Shown: positions 1 through 7,412 of the stretch, piece after piece
Layout: each line of letters begins with the position of its first letter
How positions within the stretch are numbered: position 1 is the stretch's first letter
Origin: Brevibacterium yomogidense
GTDB lineage: Bacteria > Actinomycetota > Actinomycetes > Actinomycetales > Brevibacteriaceae
Assembly: GCF_900163715.1 (NCBI RefSeq)
Contig: NZ_FWFF01000009.1
Location: 1-60,385 of the forward strand
Direction: 5' to 3'
DNA length: 60,385 bases
Notes under the pieces: generated by a model
What the model was told of the DNA's origin: nothing
Database searches by the model: none
What the model saw: the letters and a program-made list of their open reading frames with translations, nothing else
Made by a program: the position numbers and the translations under genes

Positions 1-76
1 TTCAAGTAGAAGACGGCATAAGAGATTAGCGAATGTCTCGTGGTCTCGGGGGTGTGGAGATGTGTATTAGAGACAG
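1..76 (+). other. Residual Illumina Nextera i7 adapter (non-genomic)
   Basis: Bases 3-26 match the 24-base Illumina P7 flow-cell sequence with two substitutions (at 7 and 21). Bases 27-34 (tagcgaat) sit where the 8-base i7 index belongs. Bases 35-49 match the start of the Nextera read-2 sequence with one substitution. Bases 58-76 match the 19-base Tn5 mosaic end (agatgtgtat...agacag) with one mismatch at 68, and about 8 extra bases lie between. Genomic DNA therefore begins at 77. The errors probably explain why trimming missed it. Any protein starting inside this stretch is an artefact. Confidence 0.95.
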
Positions 77-651
77 CCCGCGCACGCCTGCTGGCGTCGG
101 CTCGCCGGCTCTTCGGCGAGCGCGGATACGGGCTCGTGCGCGTCTCCGACATCACTGACGCGGCAGGCATCTCCGCAGGGGCGTTCTACCGGTACTTCGA
201 GGACCGCCGATCCCTCATGCTCGAACTGCTCACGATCTTCCACGAGGACGTGTACCGATCGGTGAGCACCCCGTGGGACCCCGATGATCCGCGCGCATCG
301 GTCGAGGCGACGACGCTCGCCTACCTCGAGCTCTACGGGGAGAACCACGACCTCTTCGGCATCCTCATCGAACTCGCGCCCTCGGATCCGCACGTGGCGG
401 AAATCGGACTCTACGCGCGCCGCCGCTTCCACGTCCGCATCCAGCACTCGCTGGACCGCGGCATCCGCGAGGGCTCGATCCGCCCCGACCTCGACACCCG
501 TGTGGCCGCAGAGCTGCTGGGGTCCATGACGGAGTTCTACGCGCTGCAGCGGTTCAACCCCGGGTACGGGAACACGTCACCCGCGTCCGTCGCCTCGATC
601 GCGAAGACCCTCGCAGAGGTCTGGACGGACGGGGTAACCCGCCGCGGCTGA
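77..651 (+). CDS. TetR/AcrR-family transcriptional regulator, 5' truncated at contig end
   Basis: The first in-frame genomic codon is at 79. The protein opens within helix 1 of a TetR DNA-binding domain (ARRLFGERGYGLVRVSDI) and carries the helix-turn-helix ITDAAGISAGAFYRYFEDR, with the classic FYRYF recognition helix end. About 140 residues of helical ligand-binding domain follow, as usual for the family. TetR proteins normally repress adjacent genes in response to a small ligand. The true start and the upstream target gene are lost: the apparent GTG at 40 lies in adapter sequence and must not be used. The ligand cannot be inferred. The next gene starts about 35 bp downstream on the same strand but appears to have its own -10 element. 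Confidence 0.88.
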
Positions 652-678
652 CCGCATCGATCATTCCCGGCCTACGAT
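648..678 (+). promoter_or_regulatory. Candidate promoter of the class IV aminotransferase
   Basis: A -10-like TACGAT at 673-678 lies 7 bases before the ATG at 686, with a weak -35-like CTGACC at 648-653 (19-base spacing). This would place transcription start almost at the ATG, giving a leaderless mRNA, which is common in actinobacteria. It is read by eye only; the -35 is weak. Confidence 0.3.
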
Positions 679-685
679 GGGCCGC

Positions 686-1624
686 ATGCTAACAGCCCTC
701 GCCCTCATCGACATCGATGCCGGAACGGTCACCAGCACGCACCTGGAGTCGGCCCAGTTCCCCGTCGAGGACCTCGCGATCCACCGGGGAGAGGGCATCT
801 TCGAGACCGTCCTCGTCTCCGTCGACGCAGAGACCGGCGCACCCCGCGTGCACAGCGAGGGACCGCACTTCACACGGTTCGAGCAGTCCGCCGCGATGCT
901 CGACCTGCCGGCACCGCCGCGGGAGCTCTTCGAGGAGGCGGTCGCCGCAGTCATCACCGCAGTCATCGGCAGTGCTGACCTCAGCACCGCCCGTGGGCCC
1001 GTCACAGAGTTCTCCGTCCGGTACGCCATGTCCCGCGGGCTCGATGCCCATGCCGATCCGACCGCGCATCGCGCCGCCGGCGTCCCGCACGGCGCCCGGG
1101 GCTGGGCGTTCCCCATCGGAGTGACCGACGGCCAGCGGGCGCAGCGCACGGACGGGGTCCGCGTCGTCACGCTGAACCGCGGGTACGACGCCTACGTGGG
1201 CGAGTCCGCGCCCTGGCTGCTCATCGGCGCGAAGACCCTGTCCTATGCGGTCAACCAGGCCGCCGCGCGCCATGCCGTCGCGCAGGGCGCGGACGAAGCG
1301 CTGTTCGTGTCCGACGACGGCATCGTCCTCGAGGGCCCGACGTCGAACCTCGTCATCCAGCGAGGCGACACGCTGCTGACTCCCGATCCGCGCGCGGGAC
1401 TGCTGCACGGCACCACCCAGCGCGCGGTGTTCACAGGCGCCGAGGCCGCAGGACTGGCCGTCGCATACGCGGACCTCACGATCGACGACGTCCTCGAAGC
1501 GGACGCGGCATGGCTCGTCTCCTCCGTCCGCACGGCCGTCCCGGTGCTCGAGGTCGACGGCAAGACCCTCCCGCACGACCCGGCCTCCACGTCCCGCCTG
1601 CACGGATGGATCCGAGCAGCCTGA
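686..1624 (+). CDS. Class IV aminotransferase (aminodeoxychorismate lyase / branched-chain or D-amino acid transaminase type)
   Basis: This is a PLP-dependent fold-type IV enzyme of about 312 residues. The N-terminal HRGEGIFETV, the Schiff-base lysine in IGAKTLSYAVN (Lys186 counted from the alternative ATG at 677) and the VLEGPTSNLVI motif followed by LLTPD are hallmarks shared by PabC, IlvE and D-alanine transaminase. PabC converts aminodeoxychorismate to p-aminobenzoate and pyruvate for folate synthesis. Actinobacterial proteins of this layout are usually annotated PabC-like, but no partner pabA/B is nearby, so substrate is open. The ATG at 686 is chosen because a -10-like TACGAT ends 7 bases upstream; the ATG at 677 (three residues longer) is an alternative. 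Confidence 0.82.
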   Translation: MLTALALIDIDAGTVTSTHLESAQFPVEDLAIHRGEGIFETVLVSVDAETGAPRVHSEGPHFTRFEQSAAMLDLPAPPRELFEEAVAAVITAVIGSADLSTARGPVTEFSVRYAMSRGLDAHADPTAHRAAGVPHGARGWAFPIGVTDGQRAQRTDGVRVVTLNRGYDAYVGESAPWLLIGAKTLSYAVNQAAARHAVAQGADEALFVSDDGIVLEGPTSNLVIQRGDTLLTPDPRAGLLHGTTQRAVFTGAEAAGLAVAYADLTIDDVLEADAAWLVSSVRTAVPVLEVDGKTLPHDPASTSRLHGWIRAA

Positions 1625-1728
1625 TCACGGCCTCGGGCCGCACCCTCGCCGCCACTGCGCGACCGCTCGCCGCAGACGCTAGGCTGAGGAGGAAGACGCA
1701 GCGCACCCGCCATCAGCAGGAGGAGAAC

Positions 1729-2028
1729 ATGGGCAAGATCGCATGGCAGATCATCGGCGTGGGCGGCACGGCACTCGCCGCGATGGCGACCCGCAAGGCG
1801 CTCGCCGCGGTGTGGGAGAAGTCGACGCACCGCGCAGTCCCGATGAACCCGAACGACGATGAGATCGGCCTCAGCGAAGCCCTCGCCTGGACGATCGTGT
1901 CCGGAGTGGGAGTCGCAGTCGTGCAGCTGACGATCCAGCGCTACGCGGCGAAGACGATCCGCAACAGGTTCGGCGAGGAATCGCTGCCCAAGGCGATGCG
2001 CCCGAACAAGGCGCGCCTCGAGAACTGA
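1729..2028 (+). CDS. DUF4235 family small membrane protein
   Basis: A 99-residue protein starting MGKIAWQIIGVGGTALAAMA after a strong aggaggag ribosome site. It has an N-terminal hydrophobic helix (about 4-20), a polar middle with a WEKSTHR segment, a second hydrophobic stretch near 48-64 (AWTIVSGVGVAVVQL) and a basic C-terminus. This two-helix layout is typical of the actinobacterial DUF4235 family, whose function is unknown. The reading frame extends upstream to 1510 but that part shadows the aminotransferase end, so the internal start is preferred. It sits about 100 bp after the aminotransferase and converges on aroD. Confidence 0.78.
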   Translation: MGKIAWQIIGVGGTALAAMATRKALAAVWEKSTHRAVPMNPNDDEIGLSEALAWTIVSGVGVAVVQLTIQRYAAKTIRNRFGEESLPKAMRPNKARLEN

Positions 2029-2061
2029 GCGCGCAGCGGCTGAGCGACGCGGAGTCGGCGC

Positions 2062-2808
2062 TCAGCCGCGCAGCAGGATCGACCTGACCATGTCGACCTG
2101 TTCCGCAGTCATCTGACCGGGCGCGGAGCCCGTGCCCACGGTCGCGAACGTCGCCGCCGATCCGAACTCCGCACCGCAGAGTCGCGTCACACGGCCCAGC
2201 TCCCCCATCGCGATCCCGATGACCGGGATCTCGTGCGCCTGGGAGGCGCGCCACGTCGCGCCCAGCAGCGTGAGCACATCGTCCATGGAGTGCGGCATCG
2301 CCGCGACCTTGGCCACATCCGCGCCGGCCCCTGCCATCTGGGCGAACAGCTCGTCGAGCTCACTCGCCGAAGGCGTCGACTCCCACGCGTGCGCGGACGC
2401 GATGGTCGCCGCACCCCGCTCACGCGCTGCGGACAGGAGCTCTGCGGATCCACCGCGCCCGAGCTCCACGTCGACCGCCTCGGGCGCCAACGAGATCGCC
2501 GCTGAGACGGCGTCCGCATACGCGTCGACCGGGCAGTATCCGCCCTCGGCCTCCGATCGGACCGTGACGAGGGTCGGGATCTGCGACCGGGCGAAGGCGT
2601 CGTATGAGCGCTCGAGCTCAGCCATGATGCCCTCTCGCCCCTCATGCCGATCGGGCGCGAACAGGGGGTCGATCCGCCATTCGAAGACGTCGACCCCTTC
2701 GTGGGAGGACGCCGCGATCGCCTGACGCGCAGCTGCCTCGCCGGTCCGGGCGAGGATCGGGACGATGATCGCGGGACGGGCATCGGGCACGAACGGGAGC
2801 GGCTTCAT
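2062..2808 (-). CDS. aroD: Type I 3-dehydroquinate dehydratase
   Basis: Dehydrates 3-dehydroquinate to 3-dehydroshikimate via a Schiff base (shikimate pathway, or quinate catabolism). The 248-residue protein has the family's landmarks: FEWRID (42-47), the catalytic histidine in IASAHAWESTPS (His140), the Schiff-base lysine in ADVAKVAAMP (Lys167), and the substrate-closing segment MGELGRVTRLCGAEFGS near the C-terminus. Length is normal for class I enzymes. Many actinobacteria use the unrelated type II AroQ, so a type I enzyme here may be either the housekeeping version or a catabolic one; no other shikimate or quinate gene is adjacent. It stands alone and converges with the DUF4235 gene. Confidence 0.93.
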   Translation of the reverse strand: MKPLPFVPDARPAIIVPILARTGEAAARQAIAASSHEGVDVFEWRIDPLFAPDRHEGREGIMAELERSYDAFARSQIPTLVTVRSEAEGGYCPVDAYADAVSAAISLAPEAVDVELGRGGSAELLSAARERGAATIASAHAWESTPSASELDELFAQMAGAGADVAKVAAMPHSMDDVLTLLGATWRASQAHEIPVIGIAMGELGRVTRLCGAEFGSAATFATVGTGSAPGQMTAEQVDMVRSILLRG

Positions 2809-3037
2809 GTCGGCACTCTACCGACGCCCGTGACGTCCCGGTCAGGGGAAGCCGGTCCGCACCCGTGTCCGCAGCGCTGCTCCGGGAGTTCCGCATCGTG
2901 GCACACCGCTCACGAGCGTACGCGGATGACCTCGTTCTTGAGAGTCCGCACAAGGACCACTCGGAAACCGCCTAACAATAGGGTAACGAGGTGGCACGAC
3001 GTTCCTGCAGGTGAGAGCGCTGACGATGTGAGCATTC

Positions 3038-3067
3038 TTGGTGTCGCCTGACCCTCACCTCCATACT
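3038..3067 (+). promoter_or_regulatory. Candidate proVWX promoter
   Basis: TTGGTG (3038-3043) and CATACT (3062-3067) are separated by 18 bases, close to the sigma-70-type consensus. Predicted start near 3074 leaves a leader of about 210 bases. Read by eye only. Confidence 0.3.
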
Positions 3068-3075
3068 CCACAGAG

Positions 3076-3084
3076 TTATCCACA
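3076..3084 (+). promoter_or_regulatory. Consensus DnaA box (TTATCCACA)
   Basis: A perfect 9-base match to the bacterial DnaA-box consensus immediately downstream of the candidate proV promoter start. Only one box is seen, so this is not an origin. It could allow DnaA to influence proV or aroD transcription, or be chance. Confidence 0.45.
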
Positions 3085-3202
3085 AGCACCGGGTTAGACT
3101 GAGTCGATGGAATCACGGCGACGTCCGGTGTACGCGCTGTGCGTCCGGTCGTCCAGCCGTTCGCTCACCCCACCACCGGTCGGTTCTCCGACGACCGAGG
3201 TC

Positions 3203-3228
3203 GACACCAGGTCCCGACACCAGGTCCC
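3203..3228 (+). repeat. Perfect 13-bp tandem duplication in the proV leader
   Basis: gacaccaggtccc occurs twice back to back (3203-3215 and 3216-3228), about 60 bases before the proV start. Confidence 0.9.
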
Positions 3229-3286
3229 TTCGGTCGTCACCCGGGTTCGTCGAGAGAAACGTCCACGATAGGAAGGATGCGGTCAC

Positions 3287-4699
3287 GTGGCAGTAGTCCG
3301 CGCCTCGCACGTCTGGAAGGTCTTCGGCCGGAACGAGAAGGAAGTGGTCAAGCGCATCAAGGCAGGCGCTGACCGCTCCGAACTCACCGACCTGGGCACT
3401 GCAGCCGTCATCGATGCGAGCTTCGAAGTCAACAAGGGCGAGATCTTCGTCGTCATGGGGCTGTCCGGATCGGGCAAGTCCACGCTGATCCGCATGATCA
3501 ACGGCCTCTGGACTCCGTCCGACGGCACGATCGAGATCGCCGGCAATGACATCGGCGCCATGACCGCGACCGACCTGCGCCAGGCCCGTCGCGACCACAT
3601 CTCCATGGTCTTCCAGCACTTCGCGCTCCTCCCCCACCGCACCGTCCGCGAGAATGCGGCCTACGCGCTGAGCCTCCAGGGCGTCGGGCGCGGCGAGGCG
3701 ATCGAGCGCGCGGACACGTGGCTGGACACGGTCGGCCTGGGCGGTTGGGGCGACAAGTACCCGAACCAGCTGTCCGGCGGCATGCAGCAGCGCGTCGGCC
3801 TCGCCCGCGCGCTGGCCGCGGAGACTGACATCCTCCTCATGGATGAGGCGTTCTCCGCGCTCGATCCGCTGATCCGACGCGAGATGCAGGACCAGCTCGT
3901 CGAGCTGCAGGCCTCCCTCGGGAAGACGATCGTCTTCATCACCCACGACCTCAACGAGGCGATGTACCTGGGCGACCGCATCGCAGTCATGCGCGACGGC
4001 AGGATCGCCCAGATCGGCACGTCGCAGGACATCCTCACCCGTCCCACGGACGACTACGTCGCGAACTTCGTGCAGGACGTCGACCGCACGCGCGTGCTCA
4101 CGGCGTCGTCGATCATGCAGGACACCAGTGCGGTCGTCCGCCACTCGGAGAGCCCTCGCACCGCGATGCGCCTCTTCGAGCGCGAACGCGTGTCCGGGCT
4201 GTTCGTCATCGACAACACCCGGCACCTGCTGGGCACCGTGTCGGACAGCAGCGCGGTCCGCGCAGCGCGTGAGGACGCGACAGTGCTCAGCGACCACATC
4301 GAGACCGAGGGCATCCTCATGGTCGGCCCGGACACTCCCCTGTCGGAGCTGTTCGCGCCCTCGTCCACGGCACGCGTGCCGCTGGCCGTCGTGGACGACG
4401 ACAACCGACTGCTGGGAGTCATCCCGCGCATCGCGGTGCTCAACTCGATGTCGCAGCTGGGACCGGATACGGGAGAGATGCCGCTGGTGACGCCCCTCCC
4501 GGCGACCGTCGAGCCGCAGGACGACGTCGATCCCTCGCAGGACGACTCGGACGCTCCAGAGCCCAAGCCGGGCATCGCGGCCGCTGGCAACGCGGACGAC
4601 CCGGCCCACGCCACGACATCGACGTCCACATTCGCAGACGGAACGGGTGACGCCGCCGTCGAAGGCCCGGCAGACGACACGAAGGGAGCTGACCGATGA
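3287..4699 (+). CDS. proV: Glycine betaine/proline-type ABC transporter ATP-binding protein with CBS domains
   Basis: Energises uptake of compatible solutes with the downstream permease and binding protein. The 470-residue protein has an intact ATPase: Walker A GLSGSGKS (58-65), Q-loop FQH, signature LSGGMQQR (162-169), Walker B ILLMDE and the H-loop ITHD. The N-terminal KVFGRNEKEVVK extension is typical of ProV/OpuAA. Residues about 270-395 form a CBS pair, which in OpuA relatives senses ionic strength or c-di-AMP. A further tail of about 70 residues rich in Asp, Glu, Pro and Ala follows, longer than usual. The GTG start has an aggaagg ribosome site. The stop overlaps the proW start by 4 bp (ATGA). 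Confidence 0.94.
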   Translation: MAVVRASHVWKVFGRNEKEVVKRIKAGADRSELTDLGTAAVIDASFEVNKGEIFVVMGLSGSGKSTLIRMINGLWTPSDGTIEIAGNDIGAMTATDLRQARRDHISMVFQHFALLPHRTVRENAAYALSLQGVGRGEAIERADTWLDTVGLGGWGDKYPNQLSGGMQQRVGLARALAAETDILLMDEAFSALDPLIRREMQDQLVELQASLGKTIVFITHDLNEAMYLGDRIAVMRDGRIAQIGTSQDILTRPTDDYVANFVQDVDRTRVLTASSIMQDTSAVVRHSESPRTAMRLFERERVSGLFVIDNTRHLLGTVSDSSAVRAAREDATVLSDHIETEGILMVGPDTPLSELFAPSSTARVPLAVVDDDNRLLGVIPRIAVLNSMSQLGPDTGEMPLVTPLPATVEPQDDVDPSQDDSDAPEPKPGIAAAGNADDPAHATTSTSTFADGTGDAAVEGPADDTKGADR

Positions 4700-5622
4700 G
4701 TTTCCTCGACTTCCTCTACCCCCGGGTCCCGCTGGGCGACTGGGCGGATGCGTTCATCGACTGGTTCGGTGTGGTCTTCAAATGGCTCATCGACGGCTTC
4801 ACGTGGCTCATGCAGGAATCGTATGAGCTGCTCTACCTGGTGTTCTCCTTCCCGCAGGTGCTCGTCGAGAACGAGATCATCGACGAGACGAGCATCCTGC
4901 GCGCGGTCCTGACCATCGTGATGATGCTGATCTTCGCGTGCATCGCATGGGCCGCCGCGAACTGGAAGATCGGGCTGTTCACCTTCGTGGGCTTCTACGC
5001 GATCTGGGCACTGGACCAGTGGGAGAACTCGATGTCCACGCTGGCGCTCGTGGTCGTGGCGGTCGTCGTCGCCCTCGCGCTCGCCCTGCCGCTGGGCGTT
5101 CTCGCCTCGAAGTCCCAGGTCGTGTCGATGATCGTCAAGCCGGTCCTCGACTTCATGCAGTCGATGCCGGCCCTGGCCTACCTCGTCCCGGCGATCGTCA
5201 TGTTCAGCGTGGGCGTCGTGCCCGGCGCCTTCGCGACGATCATCTTCGCGATGCCTCCGGGCGTGCGCCTGACCGAGCTGGCGATCCGCCAGGTCGACGG
5301 CGAGAAGGTCGAAGCCGCACAGGCGTTCGGAGCCACTCCGTCGCACATCCTCTTCAAGGTCCAGCTGCCTCTCGCCATGGCGACGATCATGGCGGGCATC
5401 AACCAGGTCATCATGCTCGCACTGTCGATGGTCGTCCTCGCCGGCATGGCCGGCTCCGGCGGACTCGGCGGTGAAGTGGTCGGCGCGATCAGCCGCCTCA
5501 ACGTGGGCATCGGTGTGGAGGCCGGCCTCGCGGTCGTCATCCTCGCCGTCTTCCTGGACCGCATGACGGCAGGACTCGGACAGAAGACCCCGCTCGAGCG
5601 CGCCAAGCGCGCATCCGCTTGA
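4696..5622 (+). CDS. proW: Glycine betaine/proline-type ABC transporter permease
   Basis: A 308-residue inner-membrane permease. A first hydrophobic block (about 75-100), then a binding-protein-dependent transport domain with several membrane helices. The cytoplasmic coupling (EAA) loop is visible as GEKVEAAQAFGATPSHILFKVQ, followed by a VILAVFLDRMT helix at the end. It starts inside the proV stop codon, so translation is probably coupled. With ProV and ProX it forms an OpuA-like osmoprotectant importer. Length fits a standalone ProW rather than a permease-receptor fusion. The exact substrate (glycine betaine, proline betaine, choline, carnitine) cannot be read from the sequence. Confidence 0.93.
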   Translation: MSFLDFLYPRVPLGDWADAFIDWFGVVFKWLIDGFTWLMQESYELLYLVFSFPQVLVENEIIDETSILRAVLTIVMMLIFACIAWAAANWKIGLFTFVGFYAIWALDQWENSMSTLALVVVAVVVALALALPLGVLASKSQVVSMIVKPVLDFMQSMPALAYLVPAIVMFSVGVVPGAFATIIFAMPPGVRLTELAIRQVDGEKVEAAQAFGATPSHILFKVQLPLAMATIMAGINQVIMLALSMVVLAGMAGSGGLGGEVVGAISRLNVGIGVEAGLAVVILAVFLDRMTAGLGQKTPLERAKRASA

Positions 5623-5659
5623 GCGAGACAGACAACCACTCACGAAAGGGAGTTCAGAC

Positions 5660-6673
5660 ATGAAGGTCAAGAAGCTCATGCCGCTGACCGGCGCACTGGC
5701 AGCCGGTCTCCTCGCCCTCACCGCTTGCGGTGCCACCGATGCCGGAGGCTCCGGCGACGAAGGCGGCGGAAGCAGCGATGACTCCGCAGCGGGCGGCGGC
5801 GAGACCGACTGGGCGGACTGCACGCCCGGCGCCGAATCGGCTGAGGCAGACGTCGCCTCCGACGAGAACAAGGAGATCACGATCGGTGCGTTCAACGGCT
5901 GGGACGAGTCCTTCGCCGCGGCGCACCTCACGAAGCACGTCCTCGAGGAGGACGGCTTCACAGTCGCAGTCGAGGCGTTCGACGCAGGTCCGGCGTTCAC
6001 CGCCGTGGCGGAGGGCGACATCGACTTCGTCATGGACGGCTGGCTGCCGGTCACGCACGAGGACTACATCGAGCAGTTCGGCGATGATCTGGAAGCAGCC
6101 GGCTGCTGGTACGACAACGCGAAGCTGACCCTCGCCGTGAACGAGGATTCGGAGGCGCAGTCGATCGCCGACCTGCCGGACATGGTCGATGACTTCGGCG
6201 GCACGATCTACGGCATCGAGGCAGGCGCTGGTCTCACCCGCGTGACAGAGGAGGAGGCCATCCCCACCTACGGTCTCGAGGACTACGACTTCAAGGTCTC
6301 CTCGACACCGGCGATGCTCGCAGAGCTGCAGTCCTCGACTGATGCCGGCGAGGACGTCCTCGTCACGCTGTGGCGTCCGCACTGGGCCTACGACGCGTTC
6401 CCTGTCCGCGATCTCGAGGACCCGGAAGGCGCCATGGGCGACGCGGAGATCATCTACAACTTCGCACGCCCCGGATTCGCCGATGACAATCCGGGCGCCA
6501 CCCAGCTGCTGAAGAACCTCGTGATCGACGACGAGAACCTCTCCAGCCTGGAGAACGTCATGTTCTCAGATGAGAACTACGGCGGCGAAGACCTCGATGG
6601 CGCCGTCGACGAGTGGGTCGGCGACAACGAGCAGTTCGTCGAGGACTGGAAGGCCGGCGCACTGGCGGGCTGA
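5660..6673 (+). CDS. proX: Osmoprotectant ABC transporter substrate-binding lipoprotein (OpuAC/ProX)
   Basis: A 337-residue exported receptor. The signal peptide MKVKKLMPLTGALAAGLLAL ends in a lipobox LTAC with lipidated Cys23, followed by a Gly/Ser/Asp linker. The mature part has the OpuAC pattern (KEITIGAFNGWDESFAAAHL, DFVMDGWLPVTHEDY, LWRPHWAYDAFPVRDLEDP) with several Trp/Tyr residues of the kind that form the aromatic cage for quaternary ammonium ligands. An aaaggg ribosome site precedes the ATG. The 37-bp gap from proW is normal for this operon, and a strong terminator follows. Confidence 0.93.
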   Translation: MKVKKLMPLTGALAAGLLALTACGATDAGGSGDEGGGSSDDSAAGGGETDWADCTPGAESAEADVASDENKEITIGAFNGWDESFAAAHLTKHVLEEDGFTVAVEAFDAGPAFTAVAEGDIDFVMDGWLPVTHEDYIEQFGDDLEAAGCWYDNAKLTLAVNEDSEAQSIADLPDMVDDFGGTIYGIEAGAGLTRVTEEEAIPTYGLEDYDFKVSSTPAMLAELQSSTDAGEDVLVTLWRPHWAYDAFPVRDLEDPEGAMGDAEIIYNFARPGFADDNPGATQLLKNLVIDDENLSSLENVMFSDENYGGEDLDGAVDEWVGDNEQFVEDWKAGALAG

Positions 6674-6700
6674 CACCCGCACAGGCAGCACGGTTCCCAC

Positions 6701-6745
6701 GAGGAGGGCCGGGAGCGGACATCACGTCCGCTCCCGGCCCTCCTC
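6701..6745. terminator. Perfect 20-bp stem, probable bidirectional terminator
   Basis: Arms 6701-6720 and 6726-6745 are perfect reverse complements (gaggagggccgggagcggac) around a 5-base loop (atcac). It lies between convergent proX and the isochorismatase-like gene, so it could stop transcription from both sides. No U-tract follows, as is usual in high-G+C actinobacteria. Confidence 0.9.
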
Positions 6746-6783
6746 GCATGCGAGAAGATCGCACGCGCGACGACTGCGCGCCG

Positions 6784-7329
6784 TCACATCTTGAGCCACA
6801 CGTCCGCGCCGCTCTTCACCACCGCACCCGCGGCCTCCAGCTCCTCCACCCACTCACCGGGCTCGCCGATCCCGTCGCGGACGACGGTGAGCTCGAAGCC
6901 GATCGCGAGCGCTGCCGCCGCCGACTCCAGCAGTGCTCCGCGTGCGTTCGATCCCGCGATGATGATCCGATCGACCCCCAGGTCGTCCAGCCCCTCCGCA
7001 AGGTCGTCGACTCCTTCGAAGGCGTCCGGCACCGCGGAGACGAGGACGAGCTCGTCCGTCGTCGTGCCGACCACGGAATCGATCTGCGGCTGGACGTCTG
7101 CGTCGTCCGCAGCGTCTGTGTCGGCTGCGCCAGCTGCGTCTGCTTCGTCTACGGCGTCCGTCGCGCCTGATGCGTCCGCTGCGTCCGCGACATCGTCGAC
7201 CGAGCGGTCGGCGACGTGCACGATGACCCCGCCGACGCCTCGGGCGCGGTCGACCAGATCGATGAGCGGCTGCGGTGCCGGCGACGGGAGATGTTCGCGG
7301 GTCGTGTCGACGAGAAGAAGAGCATCCAT
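6784..7329 (-). CDS. Isochorismatase/cysteine-hydrolase-fold protein lacking the catalytic cysteine (probable pseudoenzyme)
   Basis: A 181-residue protein whose strand-loop order matches the isochorismatase-like hydrolases: ALLLVDTT (family usually ALLVIDMQ), GVIVHVADR, then DLGVDRIIIAGSNARGALLE where the family has a G-x-x-T-x-x-C-V-x-x-T-A motif, and GFELTVVRDGIGE at the end. The cysteine position is occupied by small residues and the usual lysine segment reads LVSAVPDAF. Asp7 remains. Residues about 48-80 are a low-complexity Ala/Asp insert (for example ADAADASGATDAVDEADAAG). It may bind a ligand or partner without catalysis. It converges on proX and is divergent from the aldolase gene. 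Assignment rests on pattern recognition only. Confidence 0.6.
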   Translation of the reverse strand: MDALLLVDTTREHLPSPAPQPLIDLVDRARGVGGVIVHVADRSVDDVADAADASGATDAVDEADAAGAADTDAADDADVQPQIDSVVGTTTDELVLVSAVPDAFEGVDDLAEGLDDLGVDRIIIAGSNARGALLESAAAALAIGFELTVVRDGIGEPGEWVEELEAAGAVVKSGADVWLKM

Positions 7330-7412
7330 GGCTCCAGGATCCCACGCCGGCTCCCCGGACCGCGACCGGCGCTGACGGCGCAGGAGACGCGCGCGTCCGC
7401 TACTGTGGCGGC

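Larger units (their letters stand above)
2809..3286 (+). other. 478-bp intergenic region upstream of the osmoprotectant transporter
   Basis: Lies between divergently transcribed aroD and proV. No convincing gene is present; short frames lack start sites and family signals. It holds a candidate promoter, a consensus DnaA box, a tandem 13-bp duplication and a locally A+T-richer stretch around 2965-2990. The predicted leader to proV exceeds 200 bases. I looked for and did not recognise a c-di-AMP (ydaO) riboswitch core. Confidence 0.6.

Noticed and set aside
40..78. GTG start giving the TetR protein a complete N-terminus
   Set aside because: The start and first dozen codons lie inside the Nextera adapter.
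2910..3116. Small minus-strand frame in the proV upstream region
   Set aside because: No ribosome site or recognisable motif, and it overlaps the predicted proV promoter.
3113..6054. Two long minus-strand frames opposite proV/proW/proX (498 and 666 codons)
   Set aside because: They mirror well-conserved transporter genes; composition is the Arg/Asp/His-rich pattern produced by the reverse strand of high-G+C coding DNA.
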